DNA of 47,913 nucleotides from Acidobacteriaceae bacterium (GTDB lineage Bacteria > Acidobacteriota > Terriglobia > Terriglobales > Acidobacteriaceae): contig DAHVZT010000055.1 of the NCBI GenBank assembly GCA_027323885.1, positions 1 to 47,913 on the forward strand, read 5' to 3'. The notes under the pieces were generated by a model. That model saw nothing but the letters and a program-made list of their open reading frames with translations. It ran no database searches and was not told the DNA's origin. Every line of letters starts with the position of its first letter. The stretch's first letter is position 1. Made by a program: the position numbers and the translations under genes. This document shows, piece by piece, positions 18,025 through 25,304 of this stretch.

Positions 18025-18158
18025 GGCAGACCGGCGGCGTGATCCAGGCCGGGGTTTCGATCCATGGTGGGAATCCGGCGAAACACGAGAGCACAGGAGA
18101 ATGATGGCTCGATTCCATCAAGTCGACACGCGCCACAGATCCACATACGATTTTCGGC

Positions 18159-18593
18159 TCAATTAGGCTTTTGCTTATGGGAGCGCTTGAAACGTTCATC
18201 CAGGGCCTGGCGCCCGGCAAATCCGGAATCCAGAGTGTGCCAATGGGTGATCTCCGTTTCTCCCATGCGCCAGCACAGCAATACGATTTCTTCGCCCAGG
18301 CGATAGGGAAAATCCAGCAGCCCGGAGTCCAGATCTTTCACCTGCACACCAATGGAGTCGATTTCGGCCAAAGTGTCCTTGACCTGCTGGACGGCTTTGT
18401 CATGTTGGGCACGCCGTTTTGCGACTTCCGAAATGCGCACCAGAGTGCCGCCATTCATGAAAATGCGCTGGCTCAACTGCTGCAACTCTTCCGCAATCGT
18501 TTCCGCCGTCTCTTTGGATTCCATGGCGTTCTTCATCAGCGATTGCAGGACAGGAAGCAGAGTCTGCGCTTCATCCAGCGAAAAGGTTTTCAT
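18159..18593 (-). CDS. DUF2203 family protein in the nadA operon
   Basis: A 144-residue soluble protein of the DUF2203 family. It begins KTFSLDEAQTLLPVLQSLM, continues with a long helical, probably coiled-coil region (about 20-85) and a conserved C-terminal block VKDLDSGLLDFPYRLGEEIVLLCWRMGE followed by ITHWHTLDSGFAGRQ. This matches the DUF2203 pattern of a helical hairpin plus a K.ld.GLvDFP segment. The start is ATG 18593 because GGAGAAGGGG lies directly upstream; the longer frame to 18656 overlaps nadA and lacks a site. It begins 17 nt after the nadA stop, so it should share the nadA transcript and the upstream NAD+ riboswitch. Its function is unknown. Confidence 0.85.
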   Translation of the reverse strand: MKTFSLDEAQTLLPVLQSLMKNAMESKETAETIAEELQQLSQRIFMNGGTLVRISEVAKRRAQHDKAVQQVKDTLAEIDSIGVQVKDLDSGLLDFPYRLGEEIVLLCWRMGETEITHWHTLDSGFAGRQALDERFKRSHKQKPN

Positions 18594-18610
18594 TCCCCTT
18601 CTCCTTCCAC

Positions 18611-19762
18611 TTACCCACGTATCTCCAGCATACGTGCCAGCGCGATACGGGACCAATGCTTTACATCATCCGCGACGCGGATGCGATTGACAACCCTGCC
18701 CTCCACCAGATTCTCCAGTGCCCAGGCCAGATGCTGCGGCGAAATGCGAAACATCGTCGTGCATAAACAACCCGAGTCATCGAGCGTAATGACTTTTTTG
18801 CCGAGCGGGGCGAAGCGCTTGGCAAGCCGGTTAACCAGATGAATCTCCGTTCCAACCGCAAACATGCTGCCAGCCGGAGCCTCTTCCACGATCTTGATCA
18901 GCCGTTCTGTAGAGCCGATCGCGTCGGCCTTTTCACACACTTCCAGGCGGCACTCCGGATGCACGATGACCTGAATCCCTGGATAGGCGGCGCGAACTTT
19001 GTCGGCATGTTCGGGCAAAAATCTTTGATGCACCGAGCAGTGCCCCTTCCAAAGGATGATGCGCGCGGAGCGCAGCCGATCTGGCGTGAGTCCTCCGTTG
19101 ATCTGGTAGGGATCCCACACCACCGTTTCCGACATCGGAATTCCCATTGCATGCGCGGTGTTGCGTCCCAGGTGCTGGTCCGGCAGAAACAGAATGCGCT
19201 TCGCCCGGGCGAAAGCCCAGTCAAAGGCCGCCCTTGCGTTGGACGAGGTGCAGACCAGCCCGCCACGTTCGCCGCAAAACGCCTTGATGGCAGCGGTGGA
19301 ATTCATATACGTGAGCGGCAGCAGACCTCCCGCGGCATCGCCGTTCAGGCCCGCGGCCTGCAGCTTCGACCAACACTCCTCCACCTGGGAGATGTCCGCC
19401 ATATCGGCCATCGAGCAGCCGGCATTCATATCGGGAAGCACAACGTGCTGGTAGGGCTGCGCGAGAATGTCCGCACTCTCCGCCATAAAATGCACGCCGC
19501 AGAAAAGGATATAACGGCTGCTCGACTCGGAAGCGATCTTCGAGAGCTTGTAGGAATCGCCGGTGAAATCCGCGAAGCGAATGACTTCATCACGCTGATA
19601 ATGATGACCTAGAATCAGCGCATCGGTTCCGAGTTCCGCGCGGGCGGCCGCGATGCGGTCATCCATGGTGTGGTCTGGGAGCGTCAGATAATCATCGAGT
19701 GAGCAGCTGCCTTGCAGCCGTTCCAGGGGCTGGTCCAATACGGACTCAAGTGAAATAGACAC
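18611..19762 (-). CDS. nadA: Quinolinate synthase NadA
   Basis: NadA is the [4Fe-4S] enzyme that condenses iminoaspartate with dihydroxyacetone phosphate to quinolinate in de novo NAD synthesis. The 383-residue protein has all landmarks: ILGHHYQRDEVIRFADFTGDS, FCGVHFMAESADIL, the first cluster cysteine Cys116 in DMNAGCSMAD, YMNSTAAIKAFCG, CTSSNA, DQHLGRNTA, the second cysteine Cys271 in VHPECRLEV, and the last in GCLCTTMF (Cys334). The start is GTG 19762 with GGAAG placed 3-4 nt upstream, immediately after the second riboswitch domain; no in-frame ATG exists before the conserved region. nadB and nadC are not in the window. A DUF2203 gene follows 17 nt downstream. Confidence 0.95.
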   Translation of the reverse strand: MSISLESVLDQPLERLQGSCSLDDYLTLPDHTMDDRIAAARAELGTDALILGHHYQRDEVIRFADFTGDSYKLSKIASESSSRYILFCGVHFMAESADILAQPYQHVVLPDMNAGCSMADMADISQVEECWSKLQAAGLNGDAAGGLLPLTYMNSTAAIKAFCGERGGLVCTSSNARAAFDWAFARAKRILFLPDQHLGRNTAHAMGIPMSETVVWDPYQINGGLTPDRLRSARIILWKGHCSVHQRFLPEHADKVRAAYPGIQVIVHPECRLEVCEKADAIGSTERLIKIVEEAPAGSMFAVGTEIHLVNRLAKRFAPLGKKVITLDDSGCLCTTMFRISPQHLAWALENLVEGRVVNRIRVADDVKHWSRIALARMLEIRG

Positions 19763-19770
19763 TGTCTTCC

Positions 19771-19899
19771 GCCTTCAGTTCCGGGTACGAGTAACGTCCG
19801 GGAACGGGGATGTTGAAAGCATTTCCTTTTGCGTGTTGCAGCGGACTCACTACCCTTCGGCCTTTCCGAAGGGCCCAGTCCGCGGGGATGTTGCAACAC
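19771..19899 (-). ncRNA. NAD+-I riboswitch (nadA motif), two tandem domains
   Basis: Read on the minus strand, the leader of nadA folds into two similar domains. Domain 1 (19899 to 19833): P1 GTGTTGC with GCAACAC, the conserved AACATCCCCG (19892-19883), P2 GCGGACT with AGTCCGC, an apical stem CCCTTCGG/CCGAAGGG, and TAGTGA joining back. Domain 2 (19820 to 19771): P1 GCTTTCA with TGAAGGC, the same AACATCCCCG (19814-19805), P2 GTTCC with GGAAC, and a small inner stem ACG/CGT. This layout and the CAACANCCCCG core match the nadA motif described from Acidobacteriota and shown to bind NAD+. The 3' strand of domain 2 P1 directly abuts the GGAAG ribosome-binding site and GTG start of nadA, which implies translational repression at high NAD+. 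The motif match is from memory, not from a covariance search. Confidence 0.92.
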
Positions 19900-19957
19900 T
19901 TATTGGACGCGGTGGCCTGTCAATCGATTCATTCCAGGCCCTGCTTCCTTTAACTCC

Positions 19958-19985
19958 ATTGTAATATGCCGCCGTTCCGGAGCAA
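19958..19985 (-). promoter_or_regulatory. Probable nadA promoter
   Basis: On the minus strand TTGCTC (19985-19980) and TACAAT (19963-19958) are 16 nt apart. The predicted start near 19951 gives a leader of about 190 nt that contains the whole riboswitch. A TTGACA just before the riboswitch has no matching -10 at a usual distance. Confidence 0.55.
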
Positions 19986-20011
19986 TCAGAATTCCATGTG
20001 CAGCGGTTCTA

Positions 20012-20026
20012 TGCATGGATCATGCA
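20012..20026. promoter_or_regulatory. Inverted repeat between nadA and tatA starts
   Basis: TGCATG-GAT-CATGCA is a perfect 6-bp inverted repeat with a 3-nt centre. It lies upstream of the probable nadA promoter and just before the weak tatA promoter, so it could be an operator. No regulator is indicated. Confidence 0.3.
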
Positions 20027-20027
20027 A

Positions 20028-20057
20028 TTGTTTGTTCGCCCTGCCACTGAGTATGAT
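20028..20057 (+). promoter_or_regulatory. Possible tatA promoter
   Basis: TTGTTT (20028-20033) and TATGAT (20052-20057) are 18 nt apart. The -10 ends 8 nt before the tatA ATG at 20066, so the transcript would be nearly leaderless. The -35 is weak. Confidence 0.35.
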
Positions 20058-20065
20058 GGAATCCG

Positions 20066-20704
20066 ATGAGTCTGCCCGATACAGTCTTTATCTTCGTCTT
20101 GGCCTTGATTATCTTCGGTCCCAAGAAACTCCCCGAAATCGGGCGGCAGATTGGCCGTTTGGTTGGGGAGTTCCGGCGGGCGAGCAATGAATTCAAGTTC
20201 CAGATCGAGGAAGAACTGCGCCAGGCGGAACGCACCGAAACTCCGCCCGCCCCAGCCAACACCATCGCGCCGCCTGTGCTTACCCACCCGGAGAATGCGG
20301 ACCTTTCGATTTCGGCAGGCGATGATCCAAGGGCTGGGTTCAGCGATTCAAATTTTGGCGAAGGCATGCCTGCCGGGCAGCACCCAAATCCAGACGCCAT
20401 GCAGGAAGTGGTAGACAGCAGTGCCGCTCTGCAACCGGAAGGAACGTGGAGCGACCATGCCCTGCTCCGGGGGCCTGAAATGCCTGTGTCACCGGCGGCG
20501 ATCACCGCAGCTGCCGGTGCGGAGGCGCGGAGAACTGTCCCTTATGCGCCGCCAGCGGAGAGCAGCCCGGTGAACTCATCGGAGGCGAACGCCAGCGCAG
20601 CCTCGGAGCGTCAGGAGCCGCATCTCCAGAACGGAAATTCCGGCGATGCGCCTCCGGGCTCGACGCACCCTGCCGCTCCGGAGGCTGAAATCCACCATGG
20701 TTGA
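20066..20704 (+). CDS. Sec-independent translocase TatA/TatB family protein with long C-terminal tail
   Basis: TatA/B proteins recruit and move folded, twin-arginine precursors across the cytoplasmic membrane. The first 50 residues are typical: short membrane helix DTVFIFVLALIIFG, the Gly-Pro hinge at about 17-18, then a basic amphipathic helix (KKLPEIGRQIGRLVGEFRRASNEFK). The rest, to residue 212, is an Ala/Pro/Glu-rich, probably disordered tail. TatA is usually 60-100 residues and TatB up to about 170, so the tail is long. There is one TatA/B gene here before tatC, so it may serve both roles; I leave the symbol blank because A and B cannot be told apart. The stop overlaps the tatC start by 8 nt. 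Confidence 0.88.
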   Translation: MSLPDTVFIFVLALIIFGPKKLPEIGRQIGRLVGEFRRASNEFKFQIEEELRQAERTETPPAPANTIAPPVLTHPENADLSISAGDDPRAGFSDSNFGEGMPAGQHPNPDAMQEVVDSSAALQPEGTWSDHALLRGPEMPVSPAAITAAAGAEARRTVPYAPPAESSPVNSSEANASAASERQEPHLQNGNSGDAPPGSTHPAAPEAEIHHG

Positions 20705-21494
20705 TCTGCTGGACCGCGCCCGCACTGCCGTGGGCGAACGGGCTGAGTTGCCCGGAATGAGCCTGCTCGATCACCTGCAGGAGCTTCGAAAGCGGCTGGT
20801 CTACTCGATCGCTTCCATCGCGGTCGGCTTTTTTGTCGCCTACGGATTCCATCAGCGAATCTCACGCATGATGATCGCGCCTATTACCCGGGCATTGAGC
20901 GCCCACCACCTGGACACGCGCCTGGTTTATCTGAATCCAGTGGATCCGTTCAACTTTTATCTGAAGATCGGCATTTTCGGTGGAATTATTCTGGCCGCGC
21001 CATTCATCCTTTATCAGGTATGGCTGTTTATAGCTCCGGGCCTGTACCAGAATGAACGCAGATATGTGGTGCCGTTCATGGCGGCGACTATCGGTCTTTT
21101 CCTTGCCGGGGCGTTCTTCGGCTATCGCTATGTCTATCCCGGCGCTCTGGAATTTCTGATAGGTTATGGCGAACAGTTTCGTCCGATGGTCACCATCGGC
21201 GAGTACACCGAACTATTTCTGACGGTGATCCTTGGGCTCGGTATCATCTTCGAGCTGCCGATTCTGGTTTTCTTTCTCGCGCTGTTCGGCATTGTCAACT
21301 CGCGCTGGCTGTGGAAGAACATCCGCTACGCGGTGCTCATCATCTTTATCGTCGCGGGAATCATTACTCCCACGCCCGACATTTTGACCATGTGCGTCTT
21401 TGCCGCTCCCATGCTGCTGCTTTATCTGCTCAGCATTGGCGTCGCCCACATGGTGCATCCGGACTATCGAAACAGAAACAAGCAGGAGGCTTGA
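20697..21494 (+). CDS. tatC: Sec-independent protein translocase TatC
   Basis: TatC is the six-helix receptor that recognises the twin-arginine signal. The 265-residue protein begins with the family motif MSLLDHLQELRKRL (about 21-34), followed by membrane segments at about 35-52, 90-112, 122-145, 170-197, 205-222 and 226-246. The segment NPVDPFNFYLKI and the periplasmic-facing loop before FRPMVTIGEYTELF are typical. ATG 20697 is preferred because GGAGG lies 12 nt upstream and it overlaps the tatA/B stop; the longer frame from 20646 only adds a basic tail that belongs to the other reading frame. The stop TGA at 21492-21494 shares its A with the ATG of the M28 peptidase gene. Confidence 0.95.
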   Translation: MVDLLDRARTAVGERAELPGMSLLDHLQELRKRLVYSIASIAVGFFVAYGFHQRISRMMIAPITRALSAHHLDTRLVYLNPVDPFNFYLKIGIFGGIILAAPFILYQVWLFIAPGLYQNERRYVVPFMAATIGLFLAGAFFGYRYVYPGALEFLIGYGEQFRPMVTIGEYTELFLTVILGLGIIFELPILVFFLALFGIVNSRWLWKNIRYAVLIIFIVAGIITPTPDILTMCVFAAPMLLLYLLSIGVAHMVHPDYRNRNKQEA

Positions 21495-22432
21495 TGCGCA
21501 ATTGGCACCCGCGCTGGAACATCTTCCTCGCGCTTCTTGTTTGCGCCGCTGGAGCGTTGGCCCATGCTGCGACAGCGCCGGTGAATCATTCCGCGCATCT
21601 ACAGTTTGACGGTGCGCGGGCCCTCCACTATGCGCAGGAATTCGTCGCCTGCGGACCGCGGTGGATCGGCAGTCCAGGCCATGTGTGTGCGGAGAATTTT
21701 CTAAAGAAACAGTTTGCCAGGGACAATCTCGAAGAGGACACCTTTACCACGCAGACGCCCGCGGGCGCCATGACAATGCATAACTTCATTGTGAAGTTTC
21801 CCGGCAAGAAAGATGGCGTGATCGTATTCGCGTCGCATTACGAAACCAACTATCCTCTGCGCAACATCAACTTTGTAGGCGCGAATGACGGTGGCTCGAC
21901 CACTGGCTTTCTGGTGGAACTTGCGAATTACCTGCGCGGCCGCCAGTTAAACGGCTATAGTGTCTGGCTTGTTTTTTTTGACGGCGAAGAGGCGGTCCAG
22001 CAATGGTCCGCATCGGATTCGCTCTACGGCAGCCGCCATCTGGCAGCAAAATGGGACCGCGATGGAACGCTGAAACGCATCAAGGCGTACTTCATCATGG
22101 ACATGATTGGCGACAAGTCGCTCGATGTTGTCCGCGACCAGAACTCTACCCCCTGGCTGTTGGACCTGGTCTACGAAGCCGCCAAAAAGGAAGGCGATCA
22201 GTCCTACTTCTTCGCAAGCTCCAACGCGATCGAGGATGACCATCTCCCGTTTGTGCAGCGCGGCGTTCCCAGCGCCGATATCATCGACTACGATTACGGT
22301 CCCCATGACGTGTTGCATCCCGACGGATACCACCACACCGCGGAAGACACCATGGACAAGATCAGCGCACACAGCCTGACGGTTATCGGGCAGACGATGC
22401 TCGAAACAATCCATTTGCTGAATCAGCGATAA
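21494..22432 (+). CDS. M28 family peptidase, glutaminyl-peptide cyclotransferase-like
   Basis: A 312-residue exported zinc enzyme. The N-terminus MRNWHPRWNIFLALLVCAAGALAHA is a Sec signal with no twin-arginine motif. The mature part has the M28 layout: His115 in VFASHYETNY, Asp132 in VGANDGGS, Glu165-Glu166 in FFDGEEA, an IMDMIGDKS segment with the next Asp, and a C-terminal HPDGYHHTAEDTMDKIS with the last His near residue 280. The FASHYE...NFVGANDGGSTTGFLVELA pattern and short length fit glutaminyl cyclase-like M28 proteins better than large aminopeptidases. The start is ATG 21494 with AGGAGG a few nt upstream; the long frame from 21311 lies inside tatC. It is translationally coupled to tatC, but need not be functionally linked. 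Confidence 0.9.
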   Translation: MRNWHPRWNIFLALLVCAAGALAHAATAPVNHSAHLQFDGARALHYAQEFVACGPRWIGSPGHVCAENFLKKQFARDNLEEDTFTTQTPAGAMTMHNFIVKFPGKKDGVIVFASHYETNYPLRNINFVGANDGGSTTGFLVELANYLRGRQLNGYSVWLVFFDGEEAVQQWSASDSLYGSRHLAAKWDRDGTLKRIKAYFIMDMIGDKSLDVVRDQNSTPWLLDLVYEAAKKEGDQSYFFASSNAIEDDHLPFVQRGVPSADIIDYDYGPHDVLHPDGYHHTAEDTMDKISAHSLTVIGQTMLETIHLLNQR

Positions 22433-22462
22433 TTCACACCCGATCCGGGATAGCATCGAGGC

Positions 22463-23416
22463 ATGCCTGTGGGCGCGACAACAATCCTGGGCGGAGCGCC
22501 TGTGTGGCTATGGGTGCTGTTCCATCTGGTCATCTTTGCGCTGCTGGGCGCAGACTTTTTTCTGACGCGTGATGCGCTGTCTCCGGCAACGATCGAACGC
22601 CGGTCCTACGGCCTGACCGGGGCGTGGATCGCAGCCGCACTGCTGTTTTCATGGCTGATGGCTCGAGTGCTCACGCTGCGATTCGGACTCGAATACCTCA
22701 CCGGCTATGGCATTGAAGAAGCACTCAGCATCGACAATCTTTTTGTTTTCCTGGTCCTTTTTCGTGCCTTCAGGCTTCCACCAGCATCCCAGCGGCGGGT
22801 CTTGTTCTTTGGTGTGCTCGGCGCCATTCTGATGCGTGTTTTGATGATCGCAGCCGGCATTCGCCTTCTCCAGGCGTTCACCTGGACGAATTACCTGTTT
22901 GGAGCAATTTTGATCTACACGGCCGGGCATCTGCTTTGGAAGTCCGCAGGCTCCCAACAGGAGCGAGCGCCGCGCTGGGTCGATTGGCTGACCACAAAGC
23001 TATCGGCGAGTGGCAAAGACCATGGAACGCGCTTCCTGACCAGAGAAGGCGGCAGGCTGCGAGCCACACCGTTGCTGCTCGCACTCATCGCCATTGAGGG
23101 CACGGATGCAATGTTTGCGACAGACTCCATTCCCGCGGTGCTGGCCGTATCGCACCACCCGTTCGTCGTCTACTCATCGAACATTTTCGCAGTACTTGGC
23201 CTGCGCTCACTGTACTTTACTCTCGCCGCAGCACTGGAGCGGCTACATAAACTCCGTTATGGGCTCGCCGCTATTCTTGCATTTGTCGGCGGTAAGATGA
23301 TGCTGACCGAAGTGGTGAACGTTCCCATCTGGGTCTCCATGATTGTGCTCGCGACCTCCGTAGGAATAACGGCGCTCTGGTCGTTTCTGTCGGAACCGGC
23401 CGCCATCCAGGATTGA
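22463..23416 (+). CDS. TerC/Alx family integral membrane protein
   Basis: A 317-residue membrane protein with about eight or nine helices. The two TerC signatures are clear: GIEEALSIDNLFVFLVLF near residues 83-100 and IEGTDAMFATDSIPAVLAVS near 210-230, both with the acidic residues thought to bind metal. This is the Alx subgroup (about 320 residues), linked in other bacteria to manganese export or metal homeostasis; the early link to tellurite resistance is not assumed here. ATG 22463 has GAGG only 1 nt away, so GTG two codons later (22469) may be the real start. It follows the M28 gene after 30 nt. I see no yybP-ykoY riboswitch in that short gap. Confidence 0.92.
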   Translation: MPVGATTILGGAPVWLWVLFHLVIFALLGADFFLTRDALSPATIERRSYGLTGAWIAAALLFSWLMARVLTLRFGLEYLTGYGIEEALSIDNLFVFLVLFRAFRLPPASQRRVLFFGVLGAILMRVLMIAAGIRLLQAFTWTNYLFGAILIYTAGHLLWKSAGSQQERAPRWVDWLTTKLSASGKDHGTRFLTREGGRLRATPLLLALIAIEGTDAMFATDSIPAVLAVSHHPFVVYSSNIFAVLGLRSLYFTLAAALERLHKLRYGLAAILAFVGGKMMLTEVVNVPIWVSMIVLATSVGITALWSFLSEPAAIQD

Positions 23417-23477
23417 GTACAACCCGACGCGGAAGGCTGGTTCGCTCGCGGCGCTCGAGCAAAGGTGCCTGAGCCCA

Positions 23478-24872
23478 TTAGCTGACGATGCCGCGACGCT
23501 CCAGGGCCCGCTTCAGCACAGTTTCAAGCGCCGCCTTTTGCCGGTCGTACTCTTCGCGAGCGATGCGGCCCTCAATCCGCTCGGTCTCCAGCGCGAACAT
23601 CTCCTCTTTCAGACTTTCCAGCAGACGGCCTCCAGAAACGGCTGGCGTGCGGGGCGTTCCCTGCGATGCCGCGGCGCCCGCCACACCTGTCGCACGCAGC
23701 GGAACGGAACTGTTTCCTCCAGCCGTGGCCGCCGCGGGCGCGGCATTCTGCTGCTTCATGGAAACGCCAGCGCCAATGGCCAGCAGAACCACCACCAGCG
23801 AAATGATCCACCACATGTACTTGTGCAGCGGGTCGGGAGTGTCTACGGGCACACCCAGCCCGATTCCTGGACGGGTATTGTTTGCTGCAGCAGCTTGCGC
23901 CGCAGCGGCAGCGTCGGTGTTTCCGCCCTGCTCCGGCCCCGCATTGGGCTGTGTCCCGTTCTGGTCTCCTTGTGTGGCCGCGGTTTCCACCGGCAGCTCT
24001 CCCGTACCGGCAATGCGGAATGCCACCGCCGATTTAGGCGCGAGATTTTTCGATAGAAATGTCTGTACCTTTACGTCTTCATCGATCGGCTGAAATGCCG
24101 CTGCGGGAATGGAGGTAAAGCGCATACTCTTGGGCAGGATGATCGCAAAGTTATCGACGGGAGACGCCACCCGCGCCGGGAGCTCCAGGGTGCCGGAATA
24201 CGGCATTTCAAAGCTCGCCTGAAACCGCGTTTCTCCCGGGCGAATGGGAAAGACGAACGAGTAATCGCCGGGCGGCCCCAATGCGACAGGAGCGGACTGG
24301 ACTGGCATGCTGCCCGGTCCCAGGGCCGCACCAGCAATTTTCTGTGCGCCGCGCGGCAAGTAGATCTCGAACGCGCGGGGCCCGAACTGGGTGAGCGGCG
24401 GCGAAGAGACATTCTTTACGAAAAAGTTTTCCGTGACATGCAAGGTCCTGCCCTGGGCCTCAATCCGCAGCACTTGCGCCTCGGTCGAGACGCCCGGCAC
24501 CTTCTCGGCAGAGTTGTAAACATCCACGTCGACGGTATGCGCGCCGGGAGGCACAGGCTTGAAATAGTTCGCCTTATCATGCGTGACACGCACCAGATGC
24601 ATCGGCTCCGCGTCCGAGACATCGAGCGTGTAATGGCCGTGCGCATCCGTCGTGGTTTGACCCGCGTCCTGCATTCCCTGCTGCAGCCGGACCAGCGTGA
24701 CCGTATCGCCGGCTGCCGGTTTGCCGGTGGTCAGGTTGGTGACTGTGCCGGTGATAGGCGCCGCCCAGGCCGCTGAAACCGCGAAAACAAGCAGGATGAA
24801 AACGCCAAGAGCGGAAAAAACAGGGTGAATGAACGAGGGGACATTCCGGGAGGACAAAGAAATAGATTTCAT
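23478..24872 (-). CDS. Exported carboxypeptidase-regulatory-like protein with C-terminal membrane helix
   Basis: A 464-residue protein at the end of the ccm operon. After a signal peptide (FSALGVFILLVFAVSAAWA), residues about 40-115 form a transthyretin-like carboxypeptidase regulatory domain (ITGTVTNLTTGKPAAGDTV, DAHGHYTLDV). The middle (about 130-300) looks like beta-sandwich with a conserved feel but no motif I know. An Ala/Gln-rich linker leads to one membrane helix (YMWWIISLVVVLLAIGAGV, about 360-380). The cytoplasmic tail ends in a helical block EMFALETERIEGRIAREEY followed by DRQKAALETVL. That block resembles the tail of the small CcmI-like protein just upstream. Start ATG 24872 places the signal first. 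Function unknown, possibly cytochrome c maturation by context. Confidence 0.78.
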   Translation of the reverse strand: MKSISLSSRNVPSFIHPVFSALGVFILLVFAVSAAWAAPITGTVTNLTTGKPAAGDTVTLVRLQQGMQDAGQTTTDAHGHYTLDVSDAEPMHLVRVTHDKANYFKPVPPGAHTVDVDVYNSAEKVPGVSTEAQVLRIEAQGRTLHVTENFFVKNVSSPPLTQFGPRAFEIYLPRGAQKIAGAALGPGSMPVQSAPVALGPPGDYSFVFPIRPGETRFQASFEMPYSGTLELPARVASPVDNFAIILPKSMRFTSIPAAAFQPIDEDVKVQTFLSKNLAPKSAVAFRIAGTGELPVETAATQGDQNGTQPNAGPEQGGNTDAAAAAQAAAANNTRPGIGLGVPVDTPDPLHKYMWWIISLVVVLLAIGAGVSMKQQNAAPAAATAGGNSSVPLRATGVAGAAASQGTPRTPAVSGGRLLESLKEEMFALETERIEGRIAREEYDRQKAALETVLKRALERRGIVS

Positions 24873-25025
24873 CAGGTTCTTTCTAGAAATGATTCGAACA
24901 CATCCATCAGTCATTCAGGAGCAAAGCGAAGCACCTGTTGGCTTGCCGAAAACGCAGGATATTTCGCTCAGAAGCCAATCTCTTCCGCAACTTGCAACTA
25001 TGAAGAAATCTTTGATGCAATCCGG

Positions 25026-25304
25026 CTAAGCGGCATGAACATCGCCTTCCAGAAAATCTATTTCGGCCACAATTTGAGCCGCTTCATTTTCCAGGGCCGC
25101 GCGCTGTGCAGCATAGTCTTCTTCAGGATATTTTCCTGCCCGGTATTCGAAGTTCAAATCGCGCAGGTTTTCATAAACCACATCCTTACGCTCGCGCAAA
25201 AACTCGAGACGTGTCTTCTGCGTCTGTTCTTCCGCTTTTCTTTGCGGATAGAAGACATAGATAAAGATGCCGATCAAGAGCACTGCGCACGCGGCGAAAA
25301 TCAT
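25026..25304 (-). CDS. Small CcmI-like membrane protein with coiled coil
   Basis: A 92-residue protein with one N-terminal membrane helix (IFAACAVLLIGIFIYVFYP, about 2-20) and a charged helical tail. The tail LRDLNFEYRAGKYPEEDYAAQ resembles the segment after the first helix of CcmI/CycH (LrdLd.dl..Gkl.e.ey...r.eLe), which helps CcmF/CcmH handle apocytochrome c. It lacks the TPR region of full CcmI, so only part of that role is possible. Its start overlaps the ccmH stop by 4 nt (ATGA), so it is translationally coupled to ccmH. A 150-nt gap separates it from the next gene. Confidence 0.72.
   Translation of the reverse strand: MIFAACAVLLIGIFIYVFYPQRKAEEQTQKTRLEFLRERKDVVYENLRDLNFEYRAGKYPEEDYAAQRAALENEAAQIVAEIDFLEGDVHAA

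Noticed and set aside
22433-22462. yybP-ykoY (manganese) riboswitch before the TerC/Alx gene
   Set aside because: The gap is only 30 nt and has no such structure.
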